A DNA stretch of 64,000 nt from Acrasis kona (Eukaryota > Heterolobosea > Eutetramitea > Acrasida > Acrasidae), in NCBI GenBank assembly GCA_026419775.2, contig JAOPGA020000605.1, positions 1 to 64,000 of the forward strand. Reading direction: 5' to 3'. The notes beneath the pieces were generated by a model that did no database searches, had not been told where the DNA came from, and saw only the letters and a program-made list of their open reading frames with translations. This document shows, one piece after another, positions 1 to 9,492 of this stretch. The position numbers were made by a program, and so were the translations under genes. How positions within the stretch are numbered: position 1 is the first letter of the stretch; the number at the start of each line of letters is the position of its first letter.

Positions 1-1
1 T

Positions 2-916
2 AGATGCGCTTGCGTTCCTGTTCCCACAACTCAAGCTCCAACTACTGCTGCACCAACCACAACTACTGCTGCACCAACAACCACAACTGCACCACCAGTC
101 CAGTTGACACCAAGACCAACAACCAGTGCACCAACCACTACTTGCCCACCATGCCCATGTGGTGAGACCAACTTATCTGGAGACAACAACGCGTCACCAG
201 CAAGAAGACAACGCACAACTTGTCCAGTCTGCAAAGAGTGCCCAACTACCACAACTGCTGCACCAACCACAACAACTGCTGCACCAACAACCACAACCGT
301 CGCACCAACTACTAGTGCACCACCAGTGAACTTGACTCCAAGACCAACATCACCATCTCCACAAACATCAGAGGCACCCAAACCAACTTTGCCCGTCTGT
401 GTTGCTAACCTTTCAGGTGATAACAACGCATCACCAGCAAGAAGAATCAGATCTAACACTTGCCAAGCTAACTTGTCAGGAGACAACAATGCTTCGCCAG
501 CAAGAAGATTCAGAAAGGTGTTTACCAAAGAATGCAGCGGCAACGGATATTGCGATGGAGGCTCATGCGTATGCAAACCAGGATATCAAGGAGTTGACTG
601 CGAGGAGCAATGTCTACAAACCAACCCATGCTGGACTTGCCCAAGTGGGTTCATTCACTGGTATGATGCCGGAGTAAGCAAAGCACCTGGTAATGACAGA
701 TGTGCTTGTGTTCCAGTTTCATCCTCAACCAGTGCACCAAGCACCACATCACCACCAGTCAATTTGACTCCAAGACCAACCACCTCCGCACCAACTACTA
801 GAGCACCAACTCAAAACGAATCTGGAGAAGATTTGTCCAGAGAGACCAACTCAGCTGCACAGAAATCATTCTTCGTTGGAGTAGTCGTCGCAGTGGTTGT
901 TGCTTTGGCTATGTAG
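2..916 (+). CDS. EGF-containing Thr/Pro-rich cell-surface protein, 5' end missing
   Basis: The frame is open from base 2 to a TAG at 914-916, so the N-terminus lies upstream of the window. The protein alternates mucin-like Thr/Pro/Ala blocks with Cys-rich pieces. One EGF-like domain is clear (ECSGNGYCDGGSCVCKPGYQ, near base 530). The sequence at base 2 (RCACVPV) recurs at about base 700 and is followed both times by the same PPV-LTPRPTTSAPTT linker, so the protein is built of tandem modules. NLSGDNNASPARR occurs three times (170-208, 407-445, 470-508). The last ~20 residues are hydrophobic (FFVGVVVAVVVALAM) with almost no tail, suggesting a GPI signal or terminal membrane anchor. It is probably a secreted adhesion glycoprotein; the ligand is unknown. 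Confidence 0.85.
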   Translation, partial: RCACVPVPTTQAPTTAAPTTTTAAPTTTTAPPVQLTPRPTTSAPTTTCPPCPCGETNLSGDNNASPARRQRTTCPVCKECPTTTTAAPTTTTAAPTTTTVAPTTSAPPVNLTPRPTSPSPQTSEAPKPTLPVCVANLSGDNNASPARRIRSNTCQANLSGDNNASPARRFRKVFTKECSGNGYCDGGSCVCKPGYQGVDCEEQCLQTNPCWTCPSGFIHWYDAGVSKAPGNDRCACVPVSSSTSAPSTTSPPVNLTPRPTTSAPTTRAPTQNESGEDLSRETNSAAQKSFFVGVVVAVVVALAM

Positions 917-1067
917 ATGTCTTGAATATTTTGTTAATAAATCATTTAATTGTTTTGAATTTTATTGTTTGATTTTAGATCCAAAACATCAATTTCTCCT
1001 TCTATGACCCACTTCGATGCTTCTTCTGTTTCATTTGTTTGGTTGCCTTTCTTACAAAATACAATAA

Positions 1068-3063
1068 ATGACAGAACCAGAAGTGATGAACGAAGCCCCG
1101 GCGGAGGCTCCCACTGTAGATAATGAACCTAGTCTTGATCTAGATTTTGTTACGGATAATCAAGCAAACACAACTTGGAAGTCTACATTGGGAACAGCAT
1201 TTTCGTGGTACTATCAATATAAAGCACTTTTGAACATACTGATGTGATAGTTTTTTCGTAGTAATAGCGACTGTGCTGGGTACCGGAATTCTTGCTCTAC
1301 CAGTAAAAGTTGGCGAGACAGGGTTTGGTCCATTTGTAACAAATTTCTTTATATGCTTCGTGGCTCAAGCATTCATCCTAATTTACATGGTCGAACTACT
1401 GCAAAAAACATTTGCACTTCAATCGACCAGTCTAGATCTTGAGCAACAAATACCAGAAGAACCCGATGCCCCACTGCATGGTCTACCCCACAGTAACATT
1501 ACTGCAGAAAAAAATGCAAATACAGATACAAACGAAGATACCCTAAACTCTTCTGTTGAGGACCAGGAAATGGAAGAGATTGAATTAGAGGACCCAAAAG
1601 ACAAAAAGAAAACCAGTACTAAGGTATCTGTAAAATTATCATCTCCAAGGACTGCAAGTAAGTTTACGCACATATATTTAAATTTACTTTTTACAAGACA
1701 AGTTTTTATCACAAGGACCCGATCTACACACCATGGGTAAATTCTTCCTTAACAAGTATGCAAGAGTCATTTTCGAGGCCTCTGTCATTCTTCACTTGTA
1801 ATGATTATTTTTCAGTTAATGTTAACATGTTAGTATTTCAATCTTGATTTCTTATTCCATTGCCGGACCAAGCTCTTACGCAAAGATCGTCGAAACATTA
1901 TATAACATTAATTCTTCAGGAGACTCTTATGACTCTATTGCGAGGTAACGACACAACAATTCAACTTTTTAACATTCGCAGGCGCATTTTTGTATTCTTC
2001 ATCGCTCCCTTCATCATCTTATGGGCGTTGGTGGTCATTTTTGCTAACGGACCCATCACCAAGATCATTTCCATTGCAACATTCATTAAAGTAATATTTT
2101 TTATTGAAATGAACTCACAAACTTTAGGGCTCACTACTGGTCACTATGGTCGTGATGACCGGCTTCATATCCGCGAAAGTCAAGCAAGGATTTACGGACA
2201 ATTGGCAATACATTGGTCGACCCTTTCTGATAGGTACTGTTGCTTTGGGAGGTGCCATGAATACATTACCAATAATTTATAGTAAAATGAGACCCACACG
2301 GAGGAACCTACAATTCTTCCGTTGGAGTGCTGTTCTTGCTCTTTTTGTTTGTTTCTTGTTAAATGTGTTGTGGTGCTTCTTCGTTCTTGAAATTGTTCCT
2401 CAAAGAAGTGATAATCCCGAAGATCCTACTCTGGAAAGGGCGCATCGTGACGAAGAAATATCAATTGTACCAGTGATTGAAATTATCAATAAGAGATTTC
2501 CGTCCTTTACTTGGCTGGGAATATTTGTTCAAGTCTTCATCTCAATTTCTATAACAGTTAGTTTTATTACAATGTCAACCGGTATGAAGCACATGCTGGA
2601 CGGTTATGTAAAGTCTTTTGCATCTGCACAGAATAATCCAGTGTCTGTTGTTTCACGAATTACAAAATGGTTGATTTCAAAGAGTAGAGTGTTATGGTTT
2701 TTGAAAGAAGAACAAACAGCAGAAAGACGTGTAACTTTGTTATTCCAATTTCTTTTGTACTTTATTTTCTTTGCATTGATCCTGATTTTTGCTCAGGTCA
2801 ACTACAAGGGATTTTTGAGTGTAATGGAGATCTTTACAAGTATGGCTTTGAATTTGGAATCTGGGTTGTTTGTAGCCTTCATGTTGTGGCAGTCTAGAAG
2901 GCCTCGATTCAATAACGAGGAGCTGAAGATGATGATGGTTCTGCCACTTCCTAACTGGGCTGTGCATACTTTATGGATTGTAGGTGCTTACTTTTTGTTT
3001 GCTGTCATCTACGATATTGTTTACACGATACTTCGTCTAACAATTACAAATTTGCCATTTTAA
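1068..3063 (+). CDS. AVT/SLC38-type transmembrane amino-acid transporter
   Basis: A multi-exon gene of 599 codons starting at ATG 1068. Inferred introns are 1205-1250, 1658-1697, 1798-1833, 1945-1981 and 2091-2127 (36-46 nt); this splicing gives an uninterrupted frame. The first membrane segment carries the family hallmark ATVLGTGILALPVKVGETG. An acidic hydrophilic loop (about residues 110-190) is followed by further membrane segments (SILISYSIAGPSSYAKIVE, FFIAPFIILWALVVIF, GSLLVTMVVMTGFI and others), about 10-11 in all. This is the amino acid/auxin permease (Aa_trans) fold, which usually exports or symports neutral amino acids across vacuolar or plasma membranes. Substrate cannot be told from sequence. 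It ends 24 bp from the convergent SDR gene. Confidence 0.85.
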
Positions 3064-3087
3064 AAATAAAGTTTGTAAAATTTATTA
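3064..3087. terminator. Shared bidirectional poly(A) region between AVT and SDR genes
   Basis: The 24 bp between the two convergent stop codons contains AATAAA on the plus strand, and TTTATT (AATAAA on the minus strand) lies a few bases further on. Both transcripts must end here, so their 3' ends overlap. Confidence 0.5.
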
Positions 3088-3980
3088 TCATGATTTACAT
3101 CTCGAATTTAATCTGCTTCCAGTAACTTTCCCATTAAGTGGGACAAGATACTTTGATGGCATAATGTTCATAATCATGTATATTAGCCTGTTCATTGATC
3201 CCGGTACCATGACGGGTCCCGTCCTGCTTCCCAGGAACCGAACAGATTCAAAGGCAACTTCAAGTGGGGTTTGAAGTCCCGGTTTGTTTGCTGGGGCGTC
3301 ATGTATTTTGAAGGCCTNCTTGTGGAGATTGCACCTGGAACGGTCACGACAACATCAACATTGTGTGATCGGACCTCCTCCCACACACCCTTCACAAGTG
3401 TTGTTTGATACGACTTGGTGGCGGCATATTGTGAGAACTTTGGTATTCCGCTTACTGCAGCAAGAGAGGAGATGATAAGAATTCCACCCCTCCTTTGCAC
3501 TTTGAATTTCTTTACAAAGTCTCTCAACATGTAGGTGAGTGTATTGACATTGACGTTAATAGTTTGAGAAATAGTTTCGTCGGTGTAGGTTTCTAATAGA
3601 CCATTCCCTCCAAACGCTGCATTATAAATCAGCGATCCGATCTCTAGGTTTTCTACCTGTTTTTTGACAGTCTCAACAATATCTTGTTTTGATAAATCTC
3701 CGACGACAGTCTGCACCTCAACAAGATAATCTTGCCTGATGCTTGAAGCAACCTTTAGCAGTTTGCTTTCCGTTCTTGCGACTAAAACGACATTCAAGCC
3801 TTTTGATGCCACTTGCCTTGCAAGTTGTTCGCCTAATCCTTCTGATGCACCTGCAACCACGCACCATGGGCCGTATCTTGCTTTAAACTCGCTGTTCTCG
3901 ATTTCTGTCGGGAAAATTTGAAATATGTATTCAAGTAAAATTGCGAGCGCAACAACAAGAACAAGCAGCAAGTATTTCAT
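3088..3980 (-). CDS. Membrane-anchored short-chain dehydrogenase/reductase, frame broken at an ambiguous base
   Basis: The N-terminus is a membrane anchor (MKYLLLVLVVALAILLEYIF), followed by the Rossmann motif VVAGASEGLGEQLAR, LIYNAAFGG, and the active site Ser (IISSLAAVSG) plus Tyr-x-x-x-Lys (YAATK). This is the classical SDR set, closest in style to the 3-ketoacyl-CoA or 3-ketosphinganine reductases of the ER. After GAIST the frame is lost at the N at 3318. The uninterrupted frame stops near 3192. One frame over, the sequence continues TPLEVAFESVRFLGSRTGPV and GSMNRLIYMIMNIMPSKYL, as expected for the family C-terminus, to a TGA at 3088. The span is one base short of a multiple of three, so an assembly indel is likelier than a pseudogene. 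A start 14 codons upstream is possible. Confidence 0.8.
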
Positions 3981-4215
3981 ATTTAATAATTGACCATGTC
4001 GGACGCGTCCCGACCTGACCAATAAAAAAAAGTTTTTGTAAGGTATTAATAGTGTATTGTCGCACTTCTCGGATCACAAACTTTTGGAGAAAAGTATTAT
4101 TGCAGAAATATGAACCATACTTTTATTATTTCAATAAAGCTTATTCTTCCATTCAAGTCTGCGCAGACCATTCTGGACCAGAAAGTTTCAAGGTATCAGA
4201 TGCCACACATGGTAT

Positions 4216-5419
4216 TTACAGAATCACACATTTAGATGTCTTTTTCTTTTTTTTATTTTTGTTTGACGAGCTTCTACCTTCAGCCTTGCGACCATAAGAT
4301 GATTCATCTCCATCTGATCTAAATTTGCTTTTAAACTCTTCCCAGTAACCTCTCATGTCATTTTCCTCTTCTAGTTCGCTCTCTACTTTTTCGAACAATT
4401 GTGATATTTGGTCACCCGTTAAGAATTTTTTCATCTGATCGTTACTCAATACATCGCAATGATGGTCAAACACGAAAATGTTCCGTTTCTTTAAAAGTGA
4501 TCTGTCGTTGTCATTCAATAACGATTCTCCTCCAAAGCCCGTTGGTCTGAGGTCATGTATGTAACTACAAATAACCTGCGAGCTGGTGGCCATCATCATG
4601 GCTGTGTCCACATCTCCCTGTCCAGAATCTACAAAGGGTTTAATGCTCAAAGGAATGCATGACAACACTCACCACCAAAAAATACAAATTTAAGTTCAGG
4701 GTAAATCAAGGCAATTTTTGTATAGTTTAGAAACTTTGTATTTGCCATCTTTGCATAGCATGATTTCCTGTCCACAGCCGATAGACCAAGAATGGCTGTT
4801 AATATATCGAGTGACGTTCCTAATGCTGTCAGCATTACTCTAATTGCAACTCCTTACCTTTGATAGCTGATGGAAGGTCGATGACATCACCGTCAATGAC
4901 TGAGAATTCGGTACCTTTGAGAGCACCTGCTGCAAGGTCTTTTCTTGTCTTTTTCCTCAACAATTTGGGTCTCGCCGATAACACACCTACAAAGGAGGAC
5001 TTTTTGTTCGTCGTGATGTAATGATACAAGTGCGTTACGCCAGGGTAAGCCGAATGTAATTTGAACGATCTGTCTATAAGACTAGCAAACAGAGTGTCGT
5101 CAATGTCTGTTAGTAGTACTGGTGAGTAATCACTGTTGTGTTCGTCATTAACTGTCTGTATGTGTGACAAGAGATTAGTCCGGCTTTCTAACGAAAGAAC
5201 ATCAAAAACAAAATCGACCAAACTTTCACCACTACAATCGATAGACTTTTTTACTTCTGTTAATAATAGTGGGTCTTTTATTGACAGTAAAACGTCACAT
5301 GCCGTGGCATAATAATCCTTCGATAAGTGTCTTTCGTGTTGGTTCTTTTGGAAATGTTGTTCTGCCTCCTCGCAAGCCTTTATAAAACTGTTGGTTAGGT
5401 CTTGGACCTTCTTCTCCAT
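4216..5419 (-). CDS. APP1-like (DUF2183) phosphatidate phosphatase with a C-terminal CaaX box
   Basis: Three exons, with introns at 4826-4857 and 4629-4672, give about 375 residues. The catalytic aspartate motif VLLTDIDDTLFAS (about residues 102-114), GVLSARP and KFVFFGDSGQGDVD match the HAD-type catalytic domain of yeast App1-like lipid phosphatases, which convert phosphatidate to diacylglycerol. The tail is Lys-rich and ends KKKKKTSKCVIL. CVIL is a CaaX box whose terminal Leu favours geranylgeranylation, and the polybasic stretch favours acidic membranes. A prenyl anchor would place the enzyme on a membrane without a transmembrane segment. In-frame sequence upstream of 5419 has no ATG, so this start is chosen. 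Confidence 0.8.
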
Positions 5420-5694
5420 TTTCACTTTTTCGAAATTCAATCAAAGCGGGCGACTGCACCGTGAATAGTTCCGAACTTTAACAAAAATAACAATGCGGCG
5501 TAATCACATCCTCATCTTGACTTGATTTTCGGAAAAGTAACTCTAATTTTAATTGATCAGTCCTTTTTTGTTGAGATGGGAATTCAATGACGAATCGTTC
5601 TCAATCAACTGCGGCCTTTTCTTTCCCGCAAAGAATATTTTATTCAAATTCAATCTTGAAGACAACCTGAACGGAGGAAAGGAAAAAACAAAGA

Positions 5695-6879
5695 ATGATT
5701 TTGGCCGTGTTGTGCGTGGTTGTCACCGCACTGGTTTTATACGCTCTTGTGCACTACATGTTCATGTACGACGATATTAAAGTGATTTGCATAGATTCAA
5801 CACACAACAAAGCGCTTATCAAACAAACACCAATCTTGTCCATCGAAAAGAAATATCGTTATCCCATGTTCGTTGGATGGCATCCTTTACTTCACGTAGG
5901 ATATTCATCAGTTCTTAGGAGTGGAAAACCACAAAAACATCACAGAGAAATAATCACAGACAAGTACACAAAATTCGAAGAACCAATCACATTAGACTGG
6001 ATTGGAGGCTCAATAGAGCAAGGAAAGCCTCTACATCACCCAACATTAATAGTTATACCAGGAATTGCTGGTTCGACTCATGCCAACTATATTCAAAACT
6101 TTGTAGAGGTATCAAAGAAGCGATTTAGAGTGGTCGTGTACAACAGACCCGGTTGTGGTGATTTAAAGTTGACAAGCGCTAGGTTCTTCCTCAACGCGCA
6201 TCCATTAACCATCAAGTGTATTGTAGATCATGTTGATGCAACCCTAGAACACAAATCACCTTTATTTGCAATTGGTTATTCTATGGGCGGTCAAAACGTT
6301 TTGAGATATCTAGCCGAGCATACGGACACACCACTTCGTGGAGTCGTCACTGTGTGTCAACCATTTGATTCTACAAAAACTTGCGCCAAATTGATAGAGA
6401 ATCCAATCTATGATAGAGTGTTAACCAAGAATCTTCAAGAAATTGTTATCAAAAATAAACATTTGTACGAACCGTTAGAGGTACTGAAGCAAAATGATAA
6501 TTTGAATAAAGTCCTGTCTGCAAAGACGTTAACCGAATTTGATAATTACTTTACCTTACCCGTTCATGGTTTTAAAGATCTCGTAACCGACTATTATGAG
6601 GGTAGGAATGTAACCGAAGATCACTTGAAGGCTGTCAAGACTCCTATCATAATGATACAGGCTGATGATGATAAAGTTGTTGTTCCTGAAGAGTTGGCCC
6701 AATATGTATTTGAACATGCAAGCCGTCACAATGAAAATTTGGTTGTTGTTAGAACCAAGCACGGAAGCCATTGCGCTTATGAGGAGATGGGTCCGTACTT
6801 ATTTGCACCAAACAAAGTAGCATGGATGGATCGATTAGCAGACCAGTTACTTATGACTCTGTCCTCCCTTCATCAATAA
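5695..6879 (+). CDS. ABHD1/3/15-type alpha/beta hydrolase
   Basis: Single exon, 394 aa. An N-terminal membrane segment (ILAVLCVVVTALVLYALVHYMF) is followed by an alpha/beta-hydrolase core: LIVIPGIAGSTHANYI (oxyanion region), VVVYNRPGCGD, the nucleophile elbow GYSMGGQNVLRYLAEH (Ser near residue 195), the acid QADDDKVV (about 323) and the His KHGSHCAYEE (about 355). This is the signature of the UPF0017/ABHD1-ABHD3 group (yeast Eht1/Yju3-like, plant EMB8-like), which act as membrane-bound lipases, phospholipases or ester synthases. The substrate cannot be deduced. The stop codon overlaps an AATAAA. Confidence 0.85.
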   Translation: MILAVLCVVVTALVLYALVHYMFMYDDIKVICIDSTHNKALIKQTPILSIEKKYRYPMFVGWHPLLHVGYSSVLRSGKPQKHHREIITDKYTKFEEPITLDWIGGSIEQGKPLHHPTLIVIPGIAGSTHANYIQNFVEVSKKRFRVVVYNRPGCGDLKLTSARFFLNAHPLTIKCIVDHVDATLEHKSPLFAIGYSMGGQNVLRYLAEHTDTPLRGVVTVCQPFDSTKTCAKLIENPIYDRVLTKNLQEIVIKNKHLYEPLEVLKQNDNLNKVLSAKTLTEFDNYFTLPVHGFKDLVTDYYEGRNVTEDHLKAVKTPIIMIQADDDKVVVPEELAQYVFEHASRHNENLVVVRTKHGSHCAYEEMGPYLFAPNKVAWMDRLADQLLMTLSSLHQ

Positions 6880-6913
6880 ATATTTTTAACAGAATATAGT
6901 TCTTTTGAATGAT

Positions 6914-7318
6914 ATGTCGATTACAATACAAAGAGTTGATAAGTGCTTACAAATGTCGAATACATCAGGATATCGGTCTGTTCAGACCGAAAGCGAAGGA
7001 TATGAAGTAGAAGCTTCGAAGCATCAGAATGTGGAAAGTTTGGGTACAAATTCGAGATTTACGGTAATGTGTTTGGCCGGCAAGCTATCTGCAGTCAGAA
7101 CGAGGCATAACCTGATGAGGGAGTTGAGCGACATGCCCATGTATTCAGTACAAGACCTAGAAAGTCACTATAGAAATTTTGTTCCCGTGCCCACCTTCAC
7201 AAAGGACAGCGAGGATGACGAAAATATAACGGAGCCTGATTCTATGCTATCGCAGGAAGAGGAATTTACAGAAGATGATTTTATTCAACAAAGTCGAAGA
7301 ACAAATGTACAGAATTAA
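6914..7318 (+). CDS. Hypothetical acidic protein, 134 aa
   Basis: Single-exon frame from ATG 6914, just downstream of the hydrolase and ending 13 bp from the convergent dioxygenase gene. Nothing in it is recognised. It is hydrophilic, with an internal moderately conserved-looking patch (FTVMCLAGKLSAVRTRHNLMREL) and an acidic C-terminal third (DSEDDENITEPDS, SQEEEFTEDDF). It has no signal peptide or membrane segment. Tight packing between two good genes and an intact frame support a real gene; function unknown. Confidence 0.55.
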   Translation: MSITIQRVDKCLQMSNTSGYRSVQTESEGYEVEASKHQNVESLGTNSRFTVMCLAGKLSAVRTRHNLMRELSDMPMYSVQDLESHYRNFVPVPTFTKDSEDDENITEPDSMLSQEEEFTEDDFIQQSRRTNVQN

Positions 7319-7331
7319 ACAGAAAACATGA

Positions 7332-8339
7332 TCAAAGCCCAAATAATTTACCGTCCGACTCGTTTTTCAGATTATAAACCTTATGATGTTCCCTCTCCAA
7401 CCCATCGTCTCTTGTTGTATTTGGTCGCTTACCACTGTAAAAGCATTCTATTAGATCCCTCTTTACACAGTCTGATAAGTGGTCTGATGGTGCATAGTTA
7501 ATGTACGCAGCAATTCTTGGCCTCCCTAGTTTAGATTCATTACTGCCAGAGCCGTGTGCAAGTTCTGCTTTCCAAACTAAGATATCTCCTTTGTTCATAA
7601 TTGGCTTAACAATATGATTTGCCCACAGATGCACATCCGGCATCTTAGGGCATGTTAAAGCTACTTTGTCACTACTGAGAGAAGTTAGTTTTTTACAATA
7701 GAGATCGTTTGACAAGGCCCATTCTCTTGCATTCCAGTGGAAGTAGTCAATACCGTGCCAACCTCCCATATCTTCCGTAGTGTCACTTAAAGCAACGACA
7801 CATTGCACAGGTATAACAGCCTCCCCGGTTACTAAATTCATGTCGTGGTGCATAAAACCATCATGCCCCCACTCCGGACGTTCGACAACTTTTTTATTTT
7901 TTAACAATTCGTACTTTGACCTTTTAAAACTCATGCTATACAACATGGATCTGATATCTTCGGTATTGTATATCACCTTGAACAAATCAACCATCGGCTT
8001 GTATGTGCGCATTTCGTATAAGCTATTAAGGTGGTATAGCGGAACGAATCCTAAATCTCCAAAAGGAAACTCATTGTATGTGCTTGATCTTGTCATGTCA
8101 AATTTGCTCTTATGATTCCTCTTGATAAATGTATTCGCTTCTGACACAACATCATCCGCCATTTTTTCTGAATACATGCTTTTGTAGATTGCCCACCCAT
8201 GCTCCTCGAAGTGATACAAAAAGTTAAACAAGTTAGGATTATTCTGTTGTCCAACGTTATGAATAACTTCTTCTCTTTGCATTATCTTCTCTACCACTAT
8301 CTCATGTATTTCGTCTGATGTCGGTGTGACTGGATTCAT
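7332..8339 (-). CDS. Phytanoyl-CoA dioxygenase (PhyH)-family Fe(II)/2-oxoglutarate oxygenase
   Basis: Single exon, 335 aa from ATG 8339 (two codons inside a longer open frame that begins with TTG). The jelly-roll iron-binding facial triad is visible: an H-x-D in GHDGFMHHDMN (about residues 158-168) and a distal His in KAELAHGSGSNESKLGRPRIAAY, whose Arg would bind 2-oxoglutarate. VVALSDTTEDMGGWHGIDYFH and MNKGDILVW are typical of PhyH-like enzymes that hydroxylate small or lipid substrates. Natural substrate unknown. It is divergently transcribed from the TPR gene across about 125 bp, which probably holds both promoters. Confidence 0.8.
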   Translation of the reverse strand: MNPVTPTSDEIHEIVVEKIMQREEVIHNVGQQNNPNLFNFLYHFEEHGWAIYKSMYSEKMADDVVSEANTFIKRNHKSKFDMTRSSTYNEFPFGDLGFVPLYHLNSLYEMRTYKPMVDLFKVIYNTEDIRSMLYSMSFKRSKYELLKNKKVVERPEWGHDGFMHHDMNLVTGEAVIPVQCVVALSDTTEDMGGWHGIDYFHWNAREWALSNDLYCKKLTSLSSDKVALTCPKMPDVHLWANHIVKPIMNKGDILVWKAELAHGSGSNESKLGRPRIAAYINYAPSDHLSDCVKRDLIECFYSGKRPNTTRDDGLEREHHKVYNLKNESDGKLFGL

Positions 8340-8463
8340 TTTCAAAATTTACATAAAAGAAAGCTTAATATTACAACTGAGTTCTTATCCCCTCCAAGTT
8401 CGTTCAACAAAGTTCTAATCTTGTTCGAATTAAGATAAATTATCTTCTATTTAATTGTAAGTA

Positions 8464-9468
8464 ATGGAAGTTGGCAACACAGAATACATCAACAATGTCA
8501 GAAATAGTTCTGTGCAGAGGACGTTGAGAGAGTATTCAAAAGCGTTTGATAGCGTACACAAGGCCCTTTACTCTGCTCCACATTTGCCGATGGCCTATTA
8601 TGAATTGGCCCTGCTATACACTGATGTGTGCCAACCTAAAAATGTTTCAAGATTAATCGCCATAGCCAAGATCAAATGCTTTAACCATAGCATGTATTGG
8701 AAGAATGTACTACTCGGGTACGAGAGCGAGAACAAATTAAACTTTGAAAAGGCGAAAGAATACTACAAAGCTGCAAAATCATGCAAAGACACAACAGATT
8801 GCGGTTTTGTCGCTACATTTAACCTTGGGTGTATGAGTGTGTTTAAAGCAGATTACGCGAGTGCGGAGGGATATTATTTAGAAGCAGCCGAGATACACCA
8901 ATTGAATACAGAATGGTCGAATTGGAACCATCATCTTTGTTTGTGCTATAATAACATTGGAATGTGTTATAGTGCACAATTCAAAGAGTCCTCAGCAATC
9001 CGAATGTTTACAATTGCCATCAAAAGTGGTCCAAATCTCTTACGGTCCTATCAAGAACGAATCACCAGTTACATGAGGTACAGAAATCATGAGTTGGCCC
9101 TCGAGGACTGTCATACCGCCTTCAAACTCACCACACACAAACCCACCCTATCCAGTCTGTGCCTATGCATGGCATCGAGTCAAACCAAAACATCAGACAA
9201 AGTCAACGATCTCTTAAAAGCCATCGAATTAGATCCACGCAACGACATTGCTTATGACTCGTTGACCGACCTTCTAATCACATTCGACAACACGGGAGCA
9301 TCACACAGCATCATCAACTACTTTATACATTGGTGCAAAGGAGACGGACCATGCCTTGCTGTTTTATATTCCAAACTACACCAAATAGAAAAACAAACAG
9401 AAAAGAAGGTTTATTACGGACGAATGATGTTAGCCATGCACAACGGACTCATGGACAGAATAAGTTAG
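8464..9468 (+). CDS. TPR-repeat protein
   Basis: Single exon, 334 aa. Helical repeats with TPR spacing run through most of the chain: SKAFDSVHKALYSAPHLPMAYYELALLY, FEKAKEYYKAAKSC, TFNLGCMSVFKADYASAEGYYLEAAEI, CYNNIGMCYSAQFKESSAIRMFTIAIKS and ELALEDCHTAFKL. These are superhelical protein-interaction scaffolds. There is no catalytic domain, signal peptide or membrane segment, so the partner is unknown. The stop is only 16 bp from the stop of the convergent adaptin gene. Confidence 0.75.
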   Translation: MEVGNTEYINNVRNSSVQRTLREYSKAFDSVHKALYSAPHLPMAYYELALLYTDVCQPKNVSRLIAIAKIKCFNHSMYWKNVLLGYESENKLNFEKAKEYYKAAKSCKDTTDCGFVATFNLGCMSVFKADYASAEGYYLEAAEIHQLNTEWSNWNHHLCLCYNNIGMCYSAQFKESSAIRMFTIAIKSGPNLLRSYQERITSYMRYRNHELALEDCHTAFKLTTHKPTLSSLCLCMASSQTKTSDKVNDLLKAIELDPRNDIAYDSLTDLLITFDNTGASHSIINYFIHWCKGDGPCLAVLYSKLHQIEKQTEKKVYYGRMMLAMHNGLMDRIS

Positions 9469-9492
9469 AAAAAAAATAAAAATTTTATTGAG
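9469..9492. terminator. Overlapping convergent poly(A) signals (TPR / AP-4 epsilon)
   Basis: An A-rich run with AATAAA is followed directly by TTTATT, forming a near palindrome between two stop codons 16 bp apart. It can supply a poly(A) signal in each direction. Confidence 0.5.

Noticed and set aside
31-576. Long minus-strand open frame opposite the EGF/Thr-Pro-rich gene
   Set aside because: It is the antisense of the repetitive Thr/Pro-rich coding region. Its Val/Gly-rich composition is the mirror of the ACA/CCA codons.
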